NCBI GenBank assembly: GCA_021464415.1
Contig: CM038467.1
Coordinates: forward strand, 69,077,393 to 69,141,392
From: Lonicera japonica
Taxonomy: Eukaryota; Streptophyta; Magnoliopsida; Dipsacales; Caprifoliaceae
DNA length: 64,000 bases
Reading direction: 5' to 3'
The notes under the pieces are model-generated. The model searched no databases and was not told the DNA's origin. It saw only the letters and a program-made list of their open reading frames with translations. Each line of letters starts with the position of its first letter. The first letter of the stretch is position 1. Position numbers and translations under genes: made by a program. Shown here piece after piece: positions 54,734 through 64,000 of this stretch.

Positions 54734-57604
54734 ATGCCCGAAAATTTGTACATTGATCTTCGTATAAGTCCACCAAGAGGTCAACCACTACCAAGGCATG
54801 CTAGTCCTTCACCTACTCCTTCCGAAATGGCTAACGAGGACAATGAGTCAAATACCGGAGAGAACGATAATCATCCTGAACCAGTTCGAACAATGAGGGA
54901 TTATCTTCAACCACCTCGGGCGACGTCTAATTCTTGCATCATTCTCCCCACCGGACAAGCGGGAACATTCTCCTTTAAGCCTGGTATGCTTCAACATATC
55001 CCCTCTTTTCATGGTATAGAATCCGAAAATCCGTATTTACATTTGTAAGATTTTGAGGAAGTTTGCTCCACGTTTCGTGAGGCAAACACCAATGAGGAAG
55101 TAATGCGTTTAAAACTTTTTCCTTTCTCCTTAAAAGATAAAGGAAAATTATGGTTGAATGCTCTAAGACCGCAATCTATTCGGTCTTGGCAAGTACTTCA
55201 ATCGGAGTTTTTGAAAAAATTCTTTCCCGTCCATCGGACCAACGCTTTGAGAAGGGCGATATCCAATTTTTTGCCAAAAGAAAATGAAAGTTTTTACAAA
55301 TGTTGGGAAAGATACAAGGAACTTTTAAACGCATGTCGTCACCATGGCCACAAAACATGGAGCCTTGTAAGCTATTTTTATGAATCTCTTACTCCCAAAA
55401 TGCGTACATTTGTAGAGACCATGTGTAATGGTCAATTTTTGAGTAAAAGTCCCGAGGAGGCCTTGTTGTATTTTGATGAATTGGCGGAAGGTGCCCAAAA
55501 TTGGAACACCTATACCGAGGAACCTAAAGCCAAACCTCTGGGAAAGGGTGGGTTGTACCAAATATCCAATGATGATGACATGGGGGTAAGGTTGTTCCAA
55601 TTGTCTAAGAAGGTAGAGGCCTTAGAGACAAACAAGCTTAGAGATGTCAATATAGTGTCATCAAGTCAATTGTGTGTCATTTGTGAAAAGTTGGGACATT
55701 CCACGGAGGAGTGTCACACAATTCCGACCTTCAAAGAGGTCCTTCAAAGTCCCTCACAAATCAATGCTATGAACTCATACTCTAGGCCAAACAATGACCC
55801 ATTTTCTCAAAGGTACAATGAAGGGTGGCGGAACCATCCTAATTTTAGTTGGGGGGGAAATCAAAATGCTCATCAAAATTCGAATGCAAATTCCTACCAA
55901 TCAAGACCACCTCCACCCCAAAACAACTCTTTTGGTCAAGCAAACCCAAACCCAAATTCAAATTTGGAGACTCTTTTGCGGAAGTTTGTAGACAAAACCA
56001 ATAGAGATGTTAGTGATTTGAAAACTCAAATGTCCAAACTCACCACCACTTTAGCAACCCAAGAAAAAGGAAAGTTTCCGGCCCAACCAATAGCTAATCC
56101 TAGAGGGCAAGCCATGATAGTTGAAGGGGAGTCGAGTGAGAATGTAGAGGAGTTGAAATCCATCACAACCCTTAGAAATGGAAAGATGATTGACAAAACT
56201 ATAGTTCCTAAGGCCCAAACGCCGGTGGACATAGCCGAGTCAACACCAAGTGAAGGAATAGAAGGAGAAAATAATGTGAGGAAAAAGGAAGAGGAAAAGA
56301 GGAATGAGAAAGAGGACATAGAAAAAATCAGAAATAACATCAAAGTCCTTTTTCCCGAAAGGTTAAATCAACCTCCTAAGGAAAATTGCAATACCGAAAT
56401 TCTTGATGTGTTTAGGCAAGTCAAGATCAACATTCCATTGCTTGACGCGGTCAAGCAAATACCTTCATATGCTAAATTTCTCAAAGATTTGTGTACCACA
56501 AAAAGAAGGTTGAATGTTAAGAAAAAAGCATTTATGACAGAGCAAGTGAGCTCTATCATGCAAGGCACTTGTATTCCAAAATTCAAAGATCCTGGTTGCC
56601 CAACCATTTCATGTTTAATTGGCAATTGTCGCATAAAGAATGCTTTACTTGATTTGGGAGCTAGTGTTAATCTGCTTCCTTTTTCGGTGTACCAACAATT
56701 GGGGTTAGGAGAGTTGAAACCCACCAAAGTGACGATTCAATTAGCGGATCGCTCCGTTAAGATACCGAGAGGGATAATAGAGGATATTCTTGTGCAAATT
56801 GATAAATTTTACTTTTTCGTTGATTTCATTGTTCTTGATATGCAACCGGTAGCAAATCCCGCTAATGAAATTCCTGTTATTTTAGGAAGACCATTTCTTG
56901 CCACATCTAATGCCATCATTAATTGCAAGAATGGAATTGTTAAATTGGCTTTCAGAAACATGACTCTTGAGCTAAATGTGTTCTCTTTAAGTAAACAACA
57001 AAATGATTTTGATGAAGAAAGTGAACATGTGAACATGATAGAGTCATTAGTCCAAGATCATTTTAATAATACTTACGATTTGAATTCAATGGAAGAGAAT
57101 CTAACCACTTCCAATGAATTCGATGAGTGTTTGCAAGTGTTTTCCTTACTTGATGATAAGGTTAAAGATTTGAAGGAGCAAAAAGGGAGCACATCCAATC
57201 CAACACGAAAGCTTGAGGGACAAATGGAGCTCAAGCCATTGCCAAGCAACTTGAAGTACGCTTTCCTAGGTGCTTCCAGAACTTACCCTGTGGTAATCTC
57301 TTCCGAACTCTCAAAAGAGCAAGAGGTGAGTTTGGTAAGTATGCTTAATAAACATAAAAAGGCTTTTGGTTGGACATTAACTGACCTCCAAGGGATTAAT
57401 CCTTTAATTTGCACTCATAAAATCCACTTGGAGGAAAATGCTAAACCATCTAGACAATTTCAACCCCATTTGAATCCAAATATGCAAGAAGTTGTAAGAA
57501 ATGAGGTATTGAAATTGCTAGATGTAAAAATCATTTATCCAATCTCCGATAGCAAATGGGTGAGTCCAACCCAAGTTGTACCAAAGAAATCGGGCTTACA
57601 GTAG
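54734..57604 (+). pseudogene. gag-pro: Athila gag-protease with internal stop
   Basis: The frame opens at ATG 54,734 (an upstream GTG at 54,698 is in frame but not preferred), is broken by TAA 55,046-55,048 and continues in the same frame to TAG 57,602-57,604. The capsid-like retrotransposon Gag includes LKDKGKLWLNALRPQSI and WERYKELLNACRHHG. A CCHC knuckle CVICEKLGHSTEEC lies at 55,673-55,714. A Lys/Glu-rich linker runs near 56,280-56,330. The aspartic protease has LLDLGASVNLLPFS near 56,646 and VILGRPFLATSNA near 56,877. The frame then enters the first part of reverse transcriptase (VSPTQVVPKKSG near 57,559), where a 1-bp loss around 57,594 shifts the frame into the stop. Confidence 0.9.
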
Positions 57605-60117
57605 TAAAAAATGAACAAAATGAATTAATACCCCAAAGAGTCACTACCGGGTGGCGAGTGTGCATTGACTACCGTAAGCTTAATGAAGTAACACGTAAAG
57701 ATCATTTCCCGCTCCCATTTTTGGATTAAACACTCGAAAGAGTAGTCGGGCATGAATTTTACGCGTTCTTAGATGGATTCTCCGTGTACAACCAAATTGA
57801 GATTGATTTAAATGATCAAGAGAAAATCACCTTCACATGCCCCTTTGGTACCTTTGCATATCGAAGGATGCCATTTGGGTTGTGCAATGCACCAGCAACC
57901 TTTCAAAGGTGCATGCTAAGTATCTTTAGCGACATGGTGGAAAAGACCTTAGAGGTATTTATGGATGACTTTACCGTTTACGGTAAGTCATTCGATAATT
58001 GTTTATTGAATGTTGAGCAGGTTTTAAAAAGGTGCATTGAGAAACAACTTGTTCTTAATTGGGAGAAATGTCATTTCATGGTGACAAATGGCATTGTCTT
58101 AGGGCACATTATTTCGGAGAAGGGAATCGAAGTTGATAAGGCAAAAATTGAAATAATCTCAAAACTTTCCACTCTAACTACCGTCAAAGATGTTCGTTCA
58201 TTCTTGGGGCATGCCGGATTCTACCGAAGGTTCATTCAAAATTTTAGCACCATTGCTAAACCCATGTGCAAGTTTCTCTTGAAAGATGCCCCATTTGAAT
58301 GGACCAAGGAATGTAAAGAAGCCTTTGTAAAACTCAAGCACATGCTCACTACCGCACCCATCATGCAAACCCCCGATTGGAGTTTGCCATTCGAACTCAT
58401 GTGCGATGCAAGCGATTACGCCGTGGGGGCGGTCCTCGGCCAAAGAAAGGACAAAAAGCCCGGGGTCATTTACTATGCGAGCCGAAATCTCAATGAGGCT
58501 CAAATGAACTACATCACCACCGAGAAAGAACTCTTGGCTATTGTCTTTGCCCTCGACAAATTTCGGTCCTACCTCATTGGGTCACCTATTGTCATTTTCA
58601 CCGATCATGCATCCCTCAAGTATCTTTTCACAAAGAAAGATGCAAAGCCAAGGCTTCTAAGATGGATTCTTCTCCTACAAGAATTTAATCTTTTCATAAA
58701 GGATAAGAAGGGTGTCGAAAATGTGGTGGCGGACCATTTATCTCGCCTTTCATTCACCGACCACATTGAAGAAAGGGCTATTAAAGACTCTTTTCCGGAT
58801 GAGCAACTATTCATAATCTCTTCCTCACCATGGTATGCCGATATCGTGAACTATCTTATCACCAGAAAGATGCCAAGCCATTGGAATGCCCAAGACCGAA
58901 GGAAATTCTTGTCCGAGGTCAACCGTTTCTATTGGGATGACCCGTACTTGTTCAAGTATGGGGCGGATCAAATCATTCGACGATGTATTCCTAATGACGA
59001 GTTCAAAAGAGTTCTAAGCTTTTGTCATAATGAAGCTTGTGGTGGACATTTCTCGGCCAAGAAGACGGCCGCCAAGATCTTGCAAAGTGGCCTTTATTGG
59101 CCAACAGTGTTCAAAGATGCCTACCAACATTGCAAAACTTGCCCAAGATGCCAAATGTTAGGAGGGATTACAAGAAAAAGCATGATGCCGCTTAATCCAA
59201 TCTTGGTAATTGAAGTGTTCGATTGTTGGGGAATCGATTTCATGGGACCATTCCCATCCTCTTTCGGTAACCTTTATATTTTAGTAACGGTTGATTATGT
59301 TTCCAAGTGGGTAGAGGCCCAAGCTTGCAAGAAAAATGATCACAAAGTGGTGATCCGATTTTTAAAAGAAAATATTCTTGCAAGGTTTGGCACTCCCAAA
59401 GCGATTATAAGCGATGGTGGTACTCATTTTTGCAATAAACCTTTTGAATCTTTAATGCAAAAATATGGGGTAAATCACAAAGTATCACTTGCTTATCATC
59501 CGCAAACCAATGGCCAAGCCGAACTTGCCAATAGGGAGATAAAACAAATTCTTGAAAAGACGGTAAATCCAAATCACAAGGATTGGTCATTACGTCTTAA
59601 CGATGCACTTTGGGCTTACCGTACGGCTTTTAAAGCAATTTTAAGAATGTCTCCCTATCGGATAGTATATGGCAAGCCTTGCCATCTTCATGTTGAGTTG
59701 GAACATAGATCATTTTGGGCAATTAAAATGATGAATTTTGATATTGAAAATGTCGGAAGCAACCGAAAGTTACAACTTGAGGAGTTGGAGAAATTAAGGA
59801 GGGATGCATACCAAAATGCTAAGATAAACAAAGAACGTGCAAAATTTTTTCATGATAAATCTATTTTAAGAAAAGAATTTAAACTCGGGCACAAAGTTCT
59901 AGTTTATGACACGCGTTTGCATCTCTTCCCGGGAAAGCTGAAATCACGTTGGACCGGCCCATACATTGTTCGACATGTATTCCCTTTTGGGGCCGTGAAT
60001 GTTGAGGATCCCAAAACCGGCTTTGTGTTCAAAGTGAACGGACAACGCCTTAAGCCATTTTTGCAATTCCCACCTCAAGAGGAGTCCACCACTCTTGAAG
60101 ATCCGACCTATACCTAA
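57595..60117 (+). pseudogene. pol: Athila reverse transcriptase, RNase H and integrase
   Basis: After the frameshift near 57,594 the pol frame continues and meets TAA at 57,727-57,729. It is then open to TAA 60,115-60,117. Reverse transcriptase: [15 protein letters not shown] and a catalytic FMDD at 57,958-57,969 in place of YxDD. RNase [33 protein letters not shown]. Integrase: zinc finger [11 protein letters not shown] to CKTCPRC, D,D,E core seen as [20 protein letters not shown] and [15 protein letters not shown], and a C-terminal part ending in [14 protein letters not shown]. The three lesions in gag-pol make this copy non-autonomous. Confidence 0.92.
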
Positions 60118-61522
60118 CAAGCATAGGTGTTGTTTGTATATAATTTTTACTTTTATTAAAAAAAAACAAAAAAATTAAAATTTTAAAAAAAAAAAAACAA
60201 AAAAAATTTGCTTTATTTTCTTTCCTTCTTTTTTGGGTTTGGTTTGATAAACATGATATGAGGATTGAAATGTGGTTGTTATGCATGCATGTTATGTTTT
60301 ATCTAATTCTAACCCCTTTTTTTTTGTTAGTGTGTACATATAGTAATTTTGCTTTGAAAATAGCTCTCTTTTACTTCATGAAAATCGAAAAGCCAAATGG
60401 GAGACTGCCAATTTCTCGTTCTCTTCACATTGAGGACAACACGTTCTTCAAGTTGGGGGTAATGTACTTAAACTTTAATGGCTTTTCAATTTCGTAATTT
60501 TTCATTTGTTTAGAGCTTAAAAAAAATTGAAAGTTTGAAAAATGATGAAAAAAAAAAAGAAAAAATTTGATGATGATTGGTTCATTAGCTATTGGCATGA
60601 ATTCCTTCATCTAGATGAAATTTTGAGTGATAATCTACCTTGCTTTACTTCAATTAGATTCATGACCCTAGAAACGTTCCTTAAAATGTGTAAATGCTTT
60701 AAGTAGAGAAATTCTTTCGTAACACTTAGAGTAATTTTTATTTTGTGAAAAGGGAATTCTTGTCCAAAAATGATAAAAGTTTTTTCGAAAAGATCCTCCA
60801 ATAGAGAGGACAAATGTATGGCACTTTGAAAAACTTGGATGACTTTTAATCCTAATATTGACTTAAAGCTTCACTTGACTAAATCATAAGTCTCTTTGTT
60901 TAATATTATGGATAGGTAAATGTTACCATATGGGAAAGGGTGAGTAGCTTCCTTCAAGCTTAATAAATAAGCATAAAATGTCAAATTTTATATAGTGAGT
61001 CTGCTGCCCCCCATAGAGATGAAACCGCCTTGAACTAATTTAGCAAAAATTCTGAGAAAATATAAGAAAAGTGCTTAGAAATGGACAAAAAAATTGAAAC
61101 TTTCGTTTTTGAAGGAAATTCCTCTTCCATCTCTAATGATCAATACTCTTTGTGTTTAAATGAGAATTTTGCTAATATAAGGCTTAGCATGTGATTAAAA
61201 GGAAGTATGGGTTAAGTTTCTAAAGGAGATAAGCAATTTAGATAGTCATTCAAAAACCCACAAGTCTAGAAATAGTGATAGTAATGTCATAAGCTTTGCA
61301 AATTGAACTTTTGAAATCATCATTCTCGTCATTCACCATGATCAAACTTTTGATGTTTGTAGGTATCATCACTGTAAAACTTTCACGAGATACAACTCGT
61401 CTTCTAGAGGAACTTAGGAGTTCAAAGGCTTAATGCATGTGCTAAATGCATTTTCGGATATTATACATAGCTATTTTTATATTGCTTGCTAAGGGACTAG
61501 CAAGAGATAAGTTGGGGGGAGT
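60118..61522 (+). other. Athila 3' untranslated region and polypurine tract
   Basis: A/T tracts at about 60,155-60,235, then the block TCAAGTTGGGGGTAATG at about 60,449, common in Athila 3' regions, then the 614 bp that recur at 52,224-52,837. The tract GGGGGGAGT (61,514-61,522) abuts the 3' LTR. No env-like protein seen. Confidence 0.8.
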
Positions 61523-63255
61523 TGATAAACGCTTAATATTGTCATTCATACGCTCATTTTCGGAGTTGTTTGACGCGTTTATTTCTCTAAAACTACTCGG
61601 TTTGCCAACTTATTTCGCGATTAATCTCGTAGCACTTTTGTATTTAACAATGATTGGAAAGGCACATTTTTGTGTTTATTTTGGTGTCTCTAGATTTCAA
61701 GAAATATTGTATTTAATACAATAGTGGAATTTTCCATGGACAAAAAGAATCCAAGAAAGTGAGTCTCCATGTGATTAAAGAGCATCCAAGAAAGTGGAAG
61801 TCTCCATGTCCATGTGATTAAAGAAAGAAAGTGGAATTGTGCATGTGATTAAAGAGCATCCAAGATAGTGGAATTCTCCACCAAAAATAAAATAAGCATT
61901 GTTTATTTTTTAACATCCAAAACAACTCTCCTATTTATAGTCTTCATTGTTGCTTTGGAGAGGAGATCTTAATTTTATTTTACTTATCATTTCTCAATTT
62001 ATAGAGAGCTTGTAATAGTATTTTCTAGAGAGAGAAATGGAGTTCACTTTTATAATTCTTGTCTTTACATTTATTATGGAGTAAATTTCTTTGCTAAGGC
62101 TAAAAGATGAAATTTGCAATGCACTAATTATGTAAGTTCAATTCTCATTCCATTGTTAGTATTGTTAAATACTTTTTCAATCCTTCATCTTCTCCATTTT
62201 TTCAACCATTCATAAGATAGTAAGATAATTTTCATATGATGATTTGACTTTGTATGCCTTGTATACTTAGATCTCAAACATTAATGAAGAGATGATACAC
62301 TTGTGTATTTCTTACTAGCCTATGTCCATTCTTTCTTTGAATGAGATACTTTTCATTGCCAAGCATGATTAGTTTTTGAATATTCATGGAAACACCATAA
62401 ATTTGGGATTTTAATCTTTTAATACTTTAATGATATGTTGAGTGCTTTCTACACTTTATGTGATTTTAAGACTCATCATCTTCTTAGTTAAAGTATTGCC
62501 AAAGAGGATATTTTAAATTTATGTCATAAACAACTTCATTAATCATTTTAAGGATTCAATTTGTATTTATCAAATAAGTCTATATAGGACGGTTTGACCT
62601 CCACCTAGACCTCCCAATCTTAGACAAATGAAATGTTATGATTTATCGAGCTAAACTCCTTGTAGTTGGCCATTTTCATAATCAAGTCATTTGCCTAGGG
62701 GAAACTAACAATGAGTTTTTAAATGCCTAGTTTAAATTTATGCCTTTTTCTTTTTGTGTATTTTAAGTTTGAATCTTGGTTGATATTATATGGGAATGGG
62801 TTGCACTTGCTTCACACCCTTTGTCACAAGATAAAAATGAGAGATACACTTGTGTTGATATTTGCTTACACCCTTTCTTTATATGGCATTTATATGGGAA
62901 TGGGTTGCTTTTGCTCCACACCCTTTTGCTTAGAAATGGGTAAAATACTCAACACTTAGGAATTGCATTGAGAACTTTGAATGAGATTGATTTTACTTAA
63001 CTTTGCAAAACAAATGAATTCTATAATGCCTTAGCCTTTTGTCATCTATTATTACATCATTTTAATTTTTATTGCAAGACTTTAAAATCAACAACTAAAA
63101 TCAACCAATTAAATTCCCTTAACAAAACATTGGACTCGTAATCACCACATCGTCTTTCCGACTATCCTTGTGGTTCGACACTTGGACTTACCAAGTATTA
63201 TAACTTAACAACCTGCACTTGGGTACCTAAGCACGGAAGTATTTTCGGCGCGTCA
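61523..63255 (+). repeat. Athila LTR, right copy
   Basis: 1,733 bp from TGATAAACGC to CGGCGCGTCA, about 99% like the left LTR. It is followed directly by CCAACAGCTAGAAGTTC, which is Ogre-type LTR sequence, with no repeat of the bases left of the element. Confidence 0.88.
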
Positions 63256-64000
63256 CCAACAGCTAGAAGTTCAGTTGTCGAGGTTGTTGTACGCAAGTAC
63301 GTTTCCTATGTGGGAACAAACTCTTTGTACCAAGCCAAGGAGACCGAGTCCTTCCCGAATTTTGATCGTCTTCAAATTTTTACAGGGTGTAAAAGACTTA
63401 TATTTACAATATATATCCAAAATTCAGCATGATCCAACGGTTATAACTTGACTTGTCGTGCAAACAAGGGACCTTGTCTACAACAAGTACCTTTCCTACG
63501 CGGAAACAAACGCTTCGTACCAATCAGAAGAAAAAGGAACCTTCCCGAAATCTGATCGACTTGAAATTTTTACACGATCTATAAGACTTCTATTTGCAAC
63601 ACATATCCAAAAATCAGGATGATCCAACGGTGGGAAAGATTCGCTATAAGTTCCAAGAGTCCTAGTTGCAATCTCTTTTCTTACTCTCCAAGTATTTTGA
63701 CAACTATAAATAGACCCCCCCTCCATTCATTATTATCATCAACAATCAAGGGGATTTCGTGGTACACACCAAGAGATCCTTATTCTCTCCCTCCAAGGAG
63801 GCTTAGGTATAATTTTCTCTCTCTTCTTTTATTTATTCGACAGTTTTATAATTTATATTCTTGTCTACATAATTTATATCACTTGATAGCTTTTCAAAAC
63901 CCTTTTTCAAATTGATTTTCAAAACCAAAGGCGTATAATAAACCCTAATCCAATTCCAAAATAGTATTATTACTTTCTTACTTTTCCAACAGCCCGGATT
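63256..64000 (+). repeat. Ogre-type LTR, second copy (partial)
   Basis: 745 bp aligned with 37,864-38,611 of the first LTR, with visible substitutions and a short diverged patch (about 63,350-63,365). It includes the TATA box at 63,705-63,712 and runs past the window end. Its first roughly 610 bp are missing or lie elsewhere because the Athila LTR takes their place. Confidence 0.85.

Larger units (their letters stand above)
52224..63255 (+). mobile_element. Athila-like Ty3/gypsy element with tandem-element remnant
   Basis: Structure: truncated 3' UTR and polypurine tract of an upstream copy (52,224-52,837), shared LTR (52,838-54,568), Athila-type primer site, damaged gag-pro-pol (54,734-60,117), 3' UTR (60,118-61,522), LTR (61,523-63,255). 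The two LTRs differ by roughly 16-18 substitutions and a couple of 1-bp indels by eye, about 1%. No target duplication is visible. No env-like frame was found between pol and the 3' LTR. Confidence 0.88.
37251..64000 (+). mobile_element. Ogre/Tat-like element, pol-less, invaded by an Athila element
   Basis: Inferred composite: 5' LTR 37,251-39,301, Ogre-type primer site, degenerate leader and gag N-terminus, no protease or pol, a tandem-repeat-rich interior to 52,223, then the Athila element (52,224-63,255), then a second copy of the same LTR from 63,256 to the window end (beginning about 610 bp into the LTR). The element end lies outside the window and the first part of the second LTR is absent, so the boundaries of the whole are inference. 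In known Ogre elements, tandem repeats lie in the 3' untranslated region, which fits a deletion of pol here. Confidence 0.6.

Noticed and set aside
60118..61522. Env-like gene after Athila pol
   Set aside because: Some Athila elements carry an env-like frame, but this interval has only short frames without signal or membrane pattern.

Overview
The window is nuclear DNA from a flowering plant, most likely a eudicot. It shows AT-rich intergenic DNA, GT-AG introns, plant-type Ty1/copia, Ogre-like and Athila-like LTR retrotransposons, tRNA-derived SINEs, and two plant gene families (CER1-like wax genes and DUF4220/DUF594 proteins). I see no tRNA, rRNA or prokaryotic gene. The species cannot be named from sequence alone.

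Left part (1-10,145): a CER1-like very-long-chain alkane synthase gene of ten exons, which would encode about 622 residues. It is a pseudogene. A 5.2-kb Ty1/copia element sits in exon 2, flanked by a perfect 5-bp target duplication and carrying two LTRs that look identical by eye, so the insertion is recent. Outside the insertion the gene also has a 1-bp frameshift in exon 2 and a stop codon in exon 8. The copia polyprotein is open except for one stop just before its reverse transcriptase YVDD motif.

Middle part (10,146-37,250): gene-poor DNA made of small transposons and remnants. These include several elements with long terminal inverted repeats (one with a perfect 9-bp target duplication), MITEs, a minus-strand SINE with a perfect 15-bp target duplication, a minus-strand solo LTR, a LINE RNase H remnant, and fossil pieces of gypsy reverse transcriptase and copia RNase H. 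The only intact protein-coding gene in the window lies here: a single-exon DUF4220/DUF594 membrane protein gene on the minus strand (30,709-32,829).

Right part (37,251-64,000): a composite of large LTR retrotransposons. A 2.05-kb LTR with an adjoining Ogre-type (tRNA-Arg-like) primer binding site starts an element that has lost its pol genes. Its interior carries at least four unrelated tandem-repeat families (93, about 26-34, 81 and 57 bp). The 57-bp family runs for about 8.5 kb (about 150 monomers) and is organised into higher-order units of about 1.8-2.0 kb whose lengths differ by whole monomers. It breaks off into an Athila-like gypsy element (52,224-63,255) with 1.73-kb LTRs, a TGGCGCCGTTGCC-type primer site and a damaged gag-pol. 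A duplicated 3' UTR plus polypurine tract lies before both LTRs, which implies an originally tandem Athila. The Athila 3' LTR abuts the middle of a second Ogre-type LTR copy, which runs off the window end.

The most interesting items are the higher-order minisatellite inside a retrotransposon (a candidate satellite birthplace) and the very young copia insertion in an already decaying wax-biosynthesis gene.
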